From: a virus
IMG/VR virus record: IMGVR_UViG_3300037088_000882
Coordinates: 28,413-92,412 of that record
Reading direction: 5' to 3' (one strand)
DNA length: 64,000 nucleotides
Shown here piece after piece: positions 13,057-20,989 of the stretch; within the stretch, counting starts at the first letter, position 1; every line of letters begins with the position of its first letter. The notes beneath the pieces were generated by a model, which was not told where the DNA came from, did no database searches, and worked only from the letters and a program-made list of their open reading frames with translations. The position numbers were made by a program, and so were the translations under genes.

Positions 13057-13148
13057 ATATTACCTTTGTTAAGAGAGGAAGTCCGAGAGACTGGAGGAAA
13101 AACTCGGACTTCCAAGAGCACCAGCATTTGACGCTGCTGTAGCTCCAT
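13053..13148 (-). CDS. Possible leaderless micropeptide before the Nudix gene, 31 aa
   Basis: An ATG 5 nt after a TATAAT box opens a 31-codon frame whose TGA overlaps the Nudix ATG (ATGA). The RNA folds: a 9-10 bp hairpin (GGAAGUCCGAG/CUCGGACUUCC type) occupies the middle and a GGAGC...GCUC helix the 5' part. No U-run follows, so it is not an intrinsic terminator. It resembles the leaderless tRNA leaders but may be regulatory RNA only. Confidence 0.35.
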   Translation of the reverse strand: MELQQRQMLVLLEVRVFPPVSRTSSLNKGNI

Positions 13149-13153
13149 AATTT

Positions 13154-13159
13154 ATTATA
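13154..13159 (-). promoter_or_regulatory. Candidate -10 box of the Nudix transcript
   Basis: TATAAT on the minus strand 6-7 nt upstream of the leaderless ATG at 13148. The -35 (TCAGAT at 17 nt) is poor. Confidence 0.4.
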
Positions 13160-13170
13160 CTGTATTGCTA

Positions 13171-13329
13171 CTATCGATCTGAAATACGCTCTCTGGTTGA
13201 AAATCTATATTCACATTCAACACATTTTCTACGCCTTCGGATATATGTGGCATAATCACGGGAATCTATTACTATGGTTTTGCCTTTACATTTTGGGCAA
13301 ACAAGGTTTTTACGGTTGAGGTTTAACAT
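13171..13329 (-). CDS. Stand-alone NrdR-type zinc ribbon, 52 aa
   Basis: The sequence matches the NrdR N-terminal zinc ribbon: CPKCKGK, VIDSRDYATYIRRRRKCVEC, and YRFSTRE. NrdR normally carries a C-terminal ATP-cone and represses ribonucleotide reductase genes by binding NrdR boxes. Here the ATP-cone is absent, so it could bind the same DNA without nucleotide control, or interfere with host NrdR. Neighbours include dCMP deaminase, consistent with nucleotide metabolism. Confidence 0.8.
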   Translation of the reverse strand: MLNLNRKNLVCPKCKGKTIVIDSRDYATYIRRRRKCVECEYRFSTRERISDR

Positions 13330-13459
13330 CTGGTATCCTATCTTCGATCGTTACTATTGCGTGACATTGAGGACACGTAAGTTTTTTAGGGTTAAAAAGA
13401 ATAGGTTCTAATTTTTCTTCTTCTGAAAGGGCTCCACAAAAACCGCATTTGTATTTCAT
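13310..13459 (-). CDS. Small zinc-ribbon protein, 49 aa
   Basis: Two CxxC knuckles (CGFC near residue 5, CPQC near 29) separated by about 20 residues. It overlaps the start of the NrdR-like gene by 20 nt in another frame. Role unknown. Confidence 0.6.
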   Translation of the reverse strand: MKYKCGFCGALSEEEKLEPILFNPKKLTCPQCHAIVTIEDRIPDVKPQP

Positions 13460-13460
13460 G

Positions 13461-13736
13461 TCACTTATTCCCTATCTCATTATTGGCGTCTAAAGACATA
13501 AGTGTGTTAGATGAAGCATCCTGTGACGTTCTTATTTCTTCACAATATCCTGAGCATTCCGTTACTACCCAATAAAGGCCGTCTTGCTTTTTTTCCTTAG
13601 TGAATTTATTACATACAGAGAAAGGGTCCCCAGCAATGAGAACACATGAAGCACACCTAGTTTCTCTACGTACTTCTCCTACGTGTCGAGCTGCGAGGCG
13701 AAAAGATGAATCGACTGGAATAAAGATGTAGTTCAC
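13461..13736 (-). CDS. Cysteine-containing hypothetical protein, 91 aa
   Basis: Contains RRETRCASCVL and a second pair in TECSGYCEE, suggesting a metal site, between two zinc-ribbon genes and dCMP deaminase. It begins MNYIFIPVDSSFRLAARH, ends acidic, and is 1-5 nt from its neighbours. Family not recognised. Confidence 0.55.
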   Translation of the reverse strand: MNYIFIPVDSSFRLAARHVGEVRRETRCASCVLIAGDPFSVCNKFTKEKKQDGLYWVVTECSGYCEEIRTSQDASSNTLMSLDANNEIGNK

Positions 13737-13741
13737 GGTTT

Positions 13742-14317
13742 TTATTCATATTGCTGGACGGTTTGATCTAAATGCTCGATCGGTATATTTGCTTTCTTTA
13801 ACATATCAATTGATTCTTGTGCTTTTTGGTAAAGTTTTTTTGCAATGATTTTAGAAACTCCTATGCTTATAAGCATCATGGTGCAGGTTCTGCATGGGGT
13901 CATTGATACGTATACCATGGAACCATCTAAAGAGATTCCTCGACGAGCTGCTTGTAATATAGCATTTTGCTCTGCATGAATAGTTCGAATACAGTGTTGT
14001 GATGGTGGCATCTCATATCGACTTTTAGCTGAGTTGTATGTGTGTGTATCTTTTCTTACTTGCATAATTATTTCTGCATCGTTGAATGCAGGCCACCCAT
14101 TAACTCCAATCGTTTCATCTACAAATCTAATATGTTCTTCCATTTCATGCCCATATTTATCACAATGATCAAATCCTGGTGGGCTTCCAGCATATCCTGT
14201 GGTAAGTATTTGGTTATTCTTTACAAAGACGCATCCAGGTTTACCTCGATCGCAGGTAGACCTTTGAGATATTGAATCGACGACACTCATGAAATATTCA
14301 GTCCAAGTAGGTCTCAT
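13742..14317 (-). CDS. dCMP deaminase, 191 aa
   Basis: Zinc-dependent cytidine/deoxycytidylate deaminase fold: HAEQNAI (H114, E116) and PCRTC (C142, C145) bind zinc; N-terminal CDRGKPGCVFV and GYAGSPPGFDHC match phage dCMP deaminases. It converts dCMP to dUMP for dTMP synthesis. It overlaps the AAA ATPase gene by 4 nt. Confidence 0.92.
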   Translation of the reverse strand: MRPTWTEYFMSVVDSISQRSTCDRGKPGCVFVKNNQILTTGYAGSPPGFDHCDKYGHEMEEHIRFVDETIGVNGWPAFNDAEIIMQVRKDTHTYNSAKSRYEMPPSQHCIRTIHAEQNAILQAARRGISLDGSMVYVSMTPCRTCTMMLISIGVSKIIAKKLYQKAQESIDMLKKANIPIEHLDQTVQQYE

Positions 14318-15669
14318 TTTTTAAATCCTAAACTTTTTGGTTCTTTGAAATGATTTTCGCATAATTTCTTATGGTCCTTAATAGCTGTTAAAATGGTATA
14401 TGTCTCTTCATTTGTTATATTGTTACGTTTAAACTTCATTTTAGCCAGTTTTACGAACTCCGCTACAAAAGCCATACTCGAACCCTCTAATTCTTTAGCA
14501 AGGTCTCTAAGGGCTTCTTCTGATGTTATGTGGCTTGTGTAATCTATGCTGATATTGTAATACTTCAATAATTTATATATGTTATCCGGTGTAGGCTTTT
14601 CAACCTTATAGATTTTATCGAAGCGACCTGGTCGCCCTATTAATGCTTCATGTAAAATATCTGGAAAATTGGTGGTAGCAAAAAGAATAATATCATCGAA
14701 TTGGTCTACTCCGTCCATCCCTTTGAGAAGGCTGTGTAGTGAAATGCTTCCATAGTCCTTATCCATTTCACCGCTTTGAAAGGCCACAAATTTATCTATA
14801 TCTTCCAAGACACATACACGAGGTTTTACTTCTTCTGGATAGAGTAAATAATCTATGCTGCTTTCATGTATATTATCAAAATTCAAAGTGCCATCCCGTT
14901 CAATTGCTCTTCTTATATCAAAATGCTCGAGTCCGTAATACTCACAAACTTTACGAATAAGAAGAGTTTTGCCATTGCCTGGGCTACCTGCAAGCATGTA
15001 TCCACGACGCCATGCTAATTTAAGATCGTTTTTATAAAGATCTCGACTGATTAAAAAGTTATCGATATCTTCTCGAATATTCTTTAGTATTTCATCTGGC
15101 AGAAAGATTGAATTAAAAGCATCCTTATCGCAGTTTTGTTCGGTAAGTTTTATTGCTCTGAGTTTTTTTGAGAATCTTTTAATAAAAGAGGTGATAGTGC
15201 TTTCATTCCACTCTTTATTTTTAGGGTCAAAGACAATCCATATATTGTTTGTGCTGCTAGATACGTAGGATTCATCGTAACTTAAGTAGTAAACTCCAGG
15301 CTCGATCTCGGCAAAACCGTTAGGGCATCGTAAGTCTAACCCGAGATTATTCCCATAAATATTTACATATGAAAAAGCAATTCCACCATATGAGGATATT
15401 TTTGGGCCTATGTATGTTTCTAATCTCTTTGTATCAAAAGGATTATTCATCAATAAGCTATTCTCAGATAGACCGTATTTATTTAAGATTAAGGCTATGC
15501 GGTTGAAATAGACTAAATCTGTGAGTGGGTCGTAAAGGGGTAGAATTTTTGGAATGTTTTTGATTTTTAAACCTAATTTAGGTTTTACATTACGTTGAGG
15601 CTTCCACCCTAGTCCTATTCCTGGTGGTGTGGCAACAGCTTGAGTTGTTTTACAGTATTGAGGATTCAT
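14314..15669 (-). CDS. AAA+ ATPase (BCS1/FtsH-like), 451 aa
   Basis: An N-terminal unknown domain (1-200) precedes a full AAA module: Walker A GSPGNGKT (228-235), Walker B VCVLEDID (285-292), sensor 1 ATTN, and SRH GRPGRFD with two arginines. It overlaps the kinase-like gene by 4 nt and dCMP deaminase by 4 nt. Probably a remodelling ATPase acting on a protein complex. It may work with the kinase / phosphatase / vWA set of this strand. Confidence 0.85.
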   Translation of the reverse strand: MNPQYCKTTQAVATPPGIGLGWKPQRNVKPKLGLKIKNIPKILPLYDPLTDLVYFNRIALILNKYGLSENSLLMNNPFDTKRLETYIGPKISSYGGIAFSYVNIYGNNLGLDLRCPNGFAEIEPGVYYLSYDESYVSSSTNNIWIVFDPKNKEWNESTITSFIKRFSKKLRAIKLTEQNCDKDAFNSIFLPDEILKNIREDIDNFLISRDLYKNDLKLAWRRGYMLAGSPGNGKTLLIRKVCEYYGLEHFDIRRAIERDGTLNFDNIHESSIDYLLYPEEVKPRVCVLEDIDKFVAFQSGEMDKDYGSISLHSLLKGMDGVDQFDDIILFATTNFPDILHEALIGRPGRFDKIYKVEKPTPDNIYKLLKYYNISIDYTSHITSEEALRDLAKELEGSSMAFVAEFVKLAKMKFKRNNITNEETYTILTAIKDHKKLCENHFKEPKSLGFKK

Positions 15670-17354
15670 GACATTTTTACCTTATAAAGTTTAGTTCCAT
15701 CCGCAAAGTATACTTCCACGCCATTATGGTATAACCTTGTTGATGAATTGATTGGTGAATTTTTTATTTCCTTTTTATGGTCCTTATCTCTAAATAATAC
15801 TGTTTTATCATCGTCGGCTAAAATATTTAATCCATTTTCTAGTGAGATAAAATTAACTGCCCCAGGACCCGTCATGGGTTCTATCCAAACTGAATATTTT
15901 GAGAAATTTTCATTAAAGATCAATATGTACTGCCAAAAATTTCCACCTTTTTCTACAATAAGAACAGAGGTGTGTCCTTCATGTTTTGCATCTATTATTC
16001 GAAACCCATTTAACTCGCTTACCAGAATATTGACGCAATGTCCCGGACTGTAGGGTACAGCAAGATGGCATTTCATGAAATCGTCTTGAGTTATTATGCC
16101 AGGGAAGATCTTATAGGAAGGGCATAGGTTGCTTACGGGCTTAGTTTGATGTAGGAGTCTACCTAATCGTTCAAAAGAGTTCTCTACGAGTTCTCCGTTG
16201 TTTATAGAATAGATTAAACCATTCGCACCAAACATTGCTTCAGCTGACATGACACTTACAGGTTTTTTAGATAAATCATAGAAGCATATTTGCCCATCTA
16301 ATCCTGGATGACCTATAATTGGGTCTTCTCCATAAATAGATAACATTTCAAGATTGTTTCGGCCAGTTTTAGTGAAATTAAATACTTGTTTATCCTCTTT
16401 ATAAACCCCTGAATTTGTTATGGCATAACGGGTTTTATCGAAGAAGTAAATTTTTTGTATTGTTGATGAGAATTCTTTTACCAGTTCCACTATAAAGCCT
16501 CCTTGACTGGAGACTGACTTTCCTTGAGAAATTGCAATAGAAACCAAATCAGCATAAGGAGGAATTGATCTTTCTCCTTTACTGAAAACAGCCTTGTACC
16601 AATCAAGATGTTTTTTAGGAATTACTGAGAAATCCTGGCAGGACTTGGGTAAAGTTACGTCTTTATCGAAAACTGAGATTCCCTTATCCATTCTTTTACC
16701 CCATTCAGCAGGAGCAAAATTAGGATGAAAACCTTTATAAGGGTGTATGCCAACATACATCTGGAAGGTAACTACTGCAAAACTAAACCAGTCAGTAAGT
16801 TCAGTGAACACCCCTTGAGGAGCCTGTCGGTCTCGTACGGATTCCATCAAGGCCATGGCCGGGAATGACGGAGTTTTCCAAGAATCCACATCGATACAAT
16901 AAACAATTTTCATGTCACTGCTTATTAGAAAATTCATTTCATTATAATCGACTATAAGAAATTTGTTTTTATGAACAAATTCTAATGTTTTTTGCATGCC
17001 CGAGATCATTTCAATTATATCTTTGGGGCTAATGTTTTTTTCATCTCTGAAGTTTTTAGTAAAAATTTTACACAGAAATTCTGTGCTGTCGACATAGGGC
17101 ATGGTAAACCCTATAGGCATCATATCTTTTGGATCATATAAGGGCTCGATGGGGGCGAGAATATTGTCTCTATTAAGGGTCCCGAGTTCCTGGATCTTGG
17201 CCACAGGGATCATTTGTTTAGGGTCGTGGTATATTTTATAAGCTATTGAATCCTTACAATAAACAACGCCTTGGCCTCCCGCAGCTTTATAATCTTTATC
17301 GGTAAGGGTTATAATTCCACTTTTCTTTTTTACTTTGGTTACTTTTGAATTCAT
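15666..17354 (-). CDS. Protein-kinase-fold protein with C-terminal propeller-like region, 562 aa
   Basis: Residues 20-270 match a divergent Ser/Thr kinase: GGQGVVY glycine loop, AYKIYHD lysine, LIVDYNEMNFLI catalytic-loop equivalent (D-Y-N-E-M-N), and CIDVDSWKTP as the DFG-region equivalent. The last 270 residues are beta-rich and repetitive, like a WD/PQQ-type propeller. Such kinases occur with PP2C phosphatases and TerY-type vWA proteins in the TerY-P triad described for bacterial ter systems. PP2C (22891-23700) and vWA (26036-26809) genes are on the same strand here. Confidence 0.75.
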   Translation of the reverse strand: MNSKVTKVKKKSGIITLTDKDYKAAGGQGVVYCKDSIAYKIYHDPKQMIPVAKIQELGTLNRDNILAPIEPLYDPKDMMPIGFTMPYVDSTEFLCKIFTKNFRDEKNISPKDIIEMISGMQKTLEFVHKNKFLIVDYNEMNFLISSDMKIVYCIDVDSWKTPSFPAMALMESVRDRQAPQGVFTELTDWFSFAVVTFQMYVGIHPYKGFHPNFAPAEWGKRMDKGISVFDKDVTLPKSCQDFSVIPKKHLDWYKAVFSKGERSIPPYADLVSIAISQGKSVSSQGGFIVELVKEFSSTIQKIYFFDKTRYAITNSGVYKEDKQVFNFTKTGRNNLEMLSIYGEDPIIGHPGLDGQICFYDLSKKPVSVMSAEAMFGANGLIYSINNGELVENSFERLGRLLHQTKPVSNLCPSYKIFPGIITQDDFMKCHLAVPYSPGHCVNILVSELNGFRIIDAKHEGHTSVLIVEKGGNFWQYILIFNENFSKYSVWIEPMTGPGAVNFISLENGLNILADDDKTVLFRDKDHKKEIKNSPINSSTRLYHNGVEVYFADGTKLYKVKMS

Positions 17355-17576
17355 TTAATCCCATCCATAGGAACGAATTTCTTGAGCTATGCTTCTTAGG
17401 CTGTCTTCAGTCTTTTCTCTTTGATGCCCAAATACTTCGTAACCACTGTCGATTAATGGTGTAGGGTCTAAAAAAGCGTCGGCTATACCTTCTAATATGT
17501 TAGCTGGAGTCATACCTACACTGATCCATGTTTGTACGGTTTTACGAATTAAGAGTTTTTCTTCTGTTAAAGTCAT
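17355..17576 (-). CDS. Hypothetical protein, 73 aa
   Basis: A helical acidic protein (MTLTEEKLLIRKTVQTWISVGMTPANILEGIADAF given as landmark up to 20: LTEEKLLIRKTVQTW). It abuts the kinase gene without a gap, suggesting cotranslation. No domain recognised. Confidence 0.55.
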   Translation of the reverse strand: MTLTEEKLLIRKTVQTWISVGMTPANILEGIADAFLDPTPLIDSGYEVFGHQREKTEDSLRSIAQEIRSYGWD

Positions 17577-17579
17577 ATG

Positions 17580-18023
17580 TTATCCGTAATAGGCAGATAG
17601 GAGCCATTTAGGTTTTTCATCCGTATTAAGATGAGTTTTACAAAATTCTGTGAAAGCTTTTAGATTCTCTTCTTTTACCTCTAAATGATAAGGAATTTCA
17701 AGAGCAGCATCCCATTCTGTGCTTAATTTTGTTTTGAGAACTGATAAAATTGGGCTTGGTTCATCTCCGTAACCTTGATAGATTAATTCTACTGGAAGTG
17801 GGTGGGCTTTCTTGAACCCGTTTTTATGGTTATAGTATTCATCACATTTTTCATCTTGTATCCCATTTAGAAAATTCCCCTTTTCGTCAAATACTCTAAA
17901 AGGAGGAATATAGCCACAAACAGCGTTAAACCACCAATCCTCAATATCATCCGACCAAGGATATTCTGTTTCATTATCTAATACGATACCAAAACAAATT
18001 GTTGCCCGTGCATCTGAGCCCAT
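17580..18023 (-). CDS. Hypothetical protein, 147 aa
   Basis: Starts MGSDARATICFGIVLDN, with an EEYPWSDDIEDWWF-like acidic aromatic segment in the first third. Patterns such as these are common in large-phage proteins of unknown function. It has RBS AGGAGG-like sequence upstream and lies 3 nt from its neighbour. Confidence 0.6.
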   Translation of the reverse strand: MGSDARATICFGIVLDNETEYPWSDDIEDWWFNAVCGYIPPFRVFDEKGNFLNGIQDEKCDEYYNHKNGFKKAHPLPVELIYQGYGDEPSPILSVLKTKLSTEWDAALEIPYHLEVKEENLKAFTEFCKTHLNTDEKPKWLLSAYYG

Positions 18024-18031
18024 GATTCCTC

Positions 18032-18130
18032 CTAAATATTATATAGAATGCATAGTGTGATAAAAGCCATAGTAAATAAACCTGCTATGGCCGAGATTAA
18101 ATGCTTTTCTAAAAACTTTTTATATGGCAT
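18032..18130 (-). CDS. Single-helix membrane micropeptide, 32 aa
   Basis: MPYKKFLEKHLISAIAGLFT followed by a hydrophobic stretch: a cytoplasmic basic end and one transmembrane helix. Its ATG overlaps the TGA of the lipoprotein gene (ATGA). A small membrane protein paired with a lipoprotein resembles a spanin pair, but the order and sizes are unusual, so this is speculative. Confidence 0.5.
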   Translation of the reverse strand: MPYKKFLEKHLISAIAGLFTMAFITLCILYNI

Positions 18131-18684
18131 CAATCCCCGCCTCCTCCGCCACCACCAGCATCTCCTGAAGCGTCACCTGAGGGGCTTTCTGTGGCCGTTT
18201 CAGGTGCTGGAGAGGGGGCTTCATGATCTACTTCGGGAGCAGGTGATGGTAATGCATGGTCAACCTCTGTGACAGGTGTTGGGGTAGATGGTGTTGTAGC
18301 TTGTCCAACTTCTGTAATAGGCTCTGAGGCCACAGGAGCACTATGGTCGACTTCTATCTCAGGGGATCCATTAGGGTTATTAGTGACATCAACCTCTTGT
18401 TCTAACCCTTTTACTTCTTCAATTTTTTCTATTTGGTTATTATTTTGAACAGGGGATTGAGTTGATCGAGACCATATTACGGCATTGTAATTATTGCTTA
18501 TTGGAGTTCTCGATGTTGTGTAATAATAATCGTTATTTGAATTACAGATGATGTAATAATATAACCAGGAATCATCTGATTGTTGGGCCCGATAAACCTT
18601 TACTTGTTCTTTTGCTGCTTGATGAACTGGTTTTGATTCACAAGCAATTAGTAACATAAAAGCAATGAGAATAAAGTTTTTCAT
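18130..18684 (-). CDS. Lipoprotein with proline/acidic repeats and Gly tail, 184 aa
   Basis: A short signal peptide ends in the lipobox LIAC (C15), so the protein is probably lipidated and envelope-anchored. Residues 95-165 contain imperfect EVDH(S/A) repeats spaced by Pro/Thr, then a Gly run. The middle holds a YYYIICNSNNDYYYTTS segment. The disordered repeats look like a spacer across the periplasm. Role in lysis or superinfection exclusion is possible; not assigned. Confidence 0.7.
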   Translation of the reverse strand: MKNFILIAFMLLIACESKPVHQAAKEQVKVYRAQQSDDSWLYYYIICNSNNDYYYTTSRTPISNNYNAVIWSRSTQSPVQNNNQIEKIEEVKGLEQEVDVTNNPNGSPEIEVDHSAPVASEPITEVGQATTPSTPTPVTEVDHALPSPAPEVDHEAPSPAPETATESPSGDASGDAGGGGGGGD

Positions 18685-19175
18685 GCTACCTTCCTTTCTT
18701 CGAAGATTTTGGATTTTTGATGCATATATTCAACAAGGGATAAGGCTATGGTACTTAGTAAAAAAATAACGTGTATAGAGCATTTTACTATGACTTCTCG
18801 GTCAGATGTAGCATTAGAATCAATGAAGACTTTCAGTAAATGTATGGATGACACACCGATGAGGGACATCCCAATTTTAACTTTTAAATAACCACTGCTG
18901 ATATGTTCGGAATTATCGGTCATTTTTTCAACAAAGGCATGATAACTACCTGTGATAATGATTCTGACCAGGTTGGCTATCATAACAATATCGACCAGAG
19001 AGAGGACGGCCATCATCATTAAATTTTCATCCATATGATGAAAATCTTTGCCTAATAAATAAACACTTTCGACGAATTTAACTGCATAAAATACTTGACA
19101 GATAATCAGGCCTAAGTAAAACGGGACTAATAGCCATTTACTGCTTTTGATTATTGCTTGAATACCCTTACTCAT
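18681..19175 (-). CDS. YqhA/UPF0114-family membrane protein, about 164 aa
   Basis: Three to four hydrophobic helices. SSKWLLVPFYLGLIICQVFY at the N-terminus, LSLVDIVMIANLVRIIITGSY and SSIHLLKVF match the UPF0114 (YqhA) family of inner-membrane proteins. I start at the ATG (19175, RBS AGGATAATA) rather than the upstream GTG. Function of the family is unknown. It overlaps both neighbours slightly. Confidence 0.8.
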   Translation of the reverse strand: MSKGIQAIIKSSKWLLVPFYLGLIICQVFYAVKFVESVYLLGKDFHHMDENLMMMAVLSLVDIVMIANLVRIIITGSYHAFVEKMTDNSEHISSGYLKVKIGMSLIGVSSIHLLKVFIDSNATSDREVIVKCSIHVIFLLSTIALSLVEYMHQKSKIFEERKVA

Positions 19176-19686
19176 TATTATCCTCACTTTTTATGACTTT
19201 TGTAATAGAGTTCCTTCTCACAATTGCTATAAGATCGTAATCAGTAAACCTCTCTAATTCTTTATGTACAAGTTCGAGAACCTGGTCATGGGTCTCGGCC
19301 ACTACGAACTGGGTTGTAGTTGTTAAAGCTATTGAACTTACAATAGATACTCCATCTGAATCACTCCCGATTTTAGGTTTTGCCTGTTCTTTTATTGATC
19401 CTTTACTTAAATCTGGGTGCTCGTAGACAATCTCGTAAGAATACATTATACTACCTTTCTTTGTCTTTTTTATCGAGTATATTGGATTTCCTCTAATAAG
19501 TGAAATTAGTAGGGAAAATTGATGACTCTTTATTTCTTTTCTGGCATAACTTAAAACCAGCTCCTGGGAATCTGCCGCGATATATTCCGTTATTTTTTTA
19601 TAATAAAGGGCATTTTTTGAAACCTGTTCAGCAACAGTTCCTTTGCTTAGATCGGGGCATTCATAAGTTAATTCGTAAAGGGTCAT
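19168..19686 (-). CDS. Tandem-duplicated hypothetical protein, 172 aa
   Basis: Two similar halves: YELTYECPDLSKGTVAEQ near residue 4 and YEIVYEHPDLSKGSIKEQ near residue 82, each followed by a strand-helix region (AADSQELVLSYARKEI; AETHDQVLELVHKEL). It is an in-frame duplication of an 80-90 aa domain. Function unknown; the repeated PDLSKG motif may be a binding loop. Confidence 0.65.
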   Translation of the reverse strand: MTLYELTYECPDLSKGTVAEQVSKNALYYKKITEYIAADSQELVLSYARKEIKSHQFSLLISLIRGNPIYSIKKTKKGSIMYSYEIVYEHPDLSKGSIKEQAKPKIGSDSDGVSIVSSIALTTTTQFVVAETHDQVLELVHKELERFTDYDLIAIVRRNSITKVIKSEDNNE

Positions 19687-20582
19687 TTTTTATAAAGCCC
19701 ATTTGTAATTATGTAATTAAATAATTCCTCGGGAATAAGCTTTAATATTTGCTCTTTAATTCCATTATCAGCAAGGTACTCATGCTCAGAGGACTCGAAA
19801 AGGTTACGTACTTTAGTCGAGGACATTTCTGCTAAAGGTTTATCTGGAAGCAGGTAAATGTGTGGTTGTTTTAAAAACCAATTAACTTTAGCAACATCAA
19901 AAGAAATCCCGGCTCTCGGGATGACAATAAAACGAATCATTCGTTCAAGGTATTCATAATTATACCAGGAATCAAAAGTTAAGGCGTTATCTAGGCCTAT
20001 TGCCATTGAAAATTCGTATTGGTCTCCAGCAAGGTTTTTAGATATGGATTTAACAAGGTGATAGGTTTCTCCTTGAAATTGGTTATCAATTTCATAAGAA
20101 GAGACCCTTATTCGGGCATCTTGTTTTACGAGAATTTTGAGCATTTCAAGGCGCTGTTTTGCGGAAGCAAGTTTCTTATTATCCATGTGGGCTGCACAGG
20201 GCATTAACCATACCTCATCGAAGTTTCGGCTGAAAGAGAGAATAGCTTGAGCTGCTTGAAGATGCCCGTAGTGAGGAGGATTGAAAGCTCCACCTAATAT
20301 GGCAACTTTAGTTTTTCGTCCCAAGGTTTTATATTGTAATTGACGTCTGTTTATTTTAACTAAAGTGTTATCAATAAGCTCTTTAGGGGACCATTCGTTC
20401 TCATTACAGAGTTGAAGAACCGAGCATAACAAATCACCAGTCTCTTCTTTAAGATTGGGGACATCGATATATCTGCTTAACTCGATTGTTTCTCGAAGAA
20501 TGTCATCAATTCTTTCTTTAAGAGGAGTTCGGCCAAAGTTGTTAACGAAAACTTCATTGATCTTTTTTATCGATTCTTCCAT
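19683..20582 (-). CDS. MazG-like / NMN adenylyltransferase (NadD-type) fusion, 299 aa
   Basis: Residues 1-90 have a MazG-type NTP pyrophosphohydrolase pattern (REtIEL at about 30-35, KEETGDLL 45-52). Residues 93-299 are a nucleotidylyltransferase: GGAFNPPHYGH (97-107) and SSTKVR near 258, diagnostic of NadD/NadR adenylyltransferases. The enzyme would make NAD or deamido-NAD from the mononucleotide. A fusion with a pyrophosphatase domain could hydrolyse the product or cleanse NTPs. See the nicotinamidase-like gene at 26886 and the NadR-like kinase at 61927. Confidence 0.85.
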   Translation of the reverse strand: MEESIKKINEVFVNNFGRTPLKERIDDILRETIELSRYIDVPNLKEETGDLLCSVLQLCNENEWSPKELIDNTLVKINRRQLQYKTLGRKTKVAILGGAFNPPHYGHLQAAQAILSFSRNFDEVWLMPCAAHMDNKKLASAKQRLEMLKILVKQDARIRVSSYEIDNQFQGETYHLVKSISKNLAGDQYEFSMAIGLDNALTFDSWYNYEYLERMIRFIVIPRAGISFDVAKVNWFLKQPHIYLLPDKPLAEMSSTKVRNLFESSEHEYLADNGIKEQILKLIPEELFNYIITNGLYKK

Positions 20583-20588
20583 TTTTCC

Positions 20589-20987
20589 TCATTCCGTTAT
20601 TTTTTTCAAGTCCTCCGCACGTTTATCTACGGTCGCTTTCTTATTATACATATTTATCGTAATGAAATCTTTGTTGGATACCAGATCCCATAACCCGCAT
20701 GTTTTAAGATTGTTTATAATTGAGAATAAGAAAGTTTTATTTCGAACCCATCTACGTTCAGGTTTATTAAAATCATAATAAGAGATTTTACTTAGGAATT
20801 TTACATCAGGAGGTTGCATTTCGATAGTGTTTGTGCTATCAAAATAGAAAAGTTTTAGAGATAACTCTTTATCTTTGAACCATTTAATAATTTCGATAAT
20901 AGGGTAGTTCATGACGACACAGCTTTTTTGACCTTTGTACAAACCTCTTAAAGTAAATACTGAATCGATTATAGCTGTAGGGAACAT
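20589..20987 (-). CDS. Hypothetical protein, 132 aa
   Basis: A basic, mixed alpha/beta protein (IIEIIKWFKDKELSLKLFYF; PERRWVRNKTFLFSIINNL). No motif recognised. It lies in the same run as the sigma-like and NadD genes with gaps of under 10 nt. Confidence 0.55.
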   Translation of the reverse strand: MFPTAIIDSVFTLRGLYKGQKSCVVMNYPIIEIIKWFKDKELSLKLFYFDSTNTIEMQPPDVKFLSKISYYDFNKPERRWVRNKTFLFSIINNLKTCGLWDLVSNKDFITINMYNKKATVDKRAEDLKKITE

Positions 20988-20989
20988 AA

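Noticed and set aside
13053-13160. Fifth tRNA-type attenuator before the Nudix gene
   Set aside because: No U-run after the hairpin and no tRNA downstream in that segment.
18032-18684. Spanin pair (membrane peptide and lipoprotein)
   Set aside because: Gene order, the long disordered lipoprotein and no endolysin nearby do not fit; kept only as a remark.
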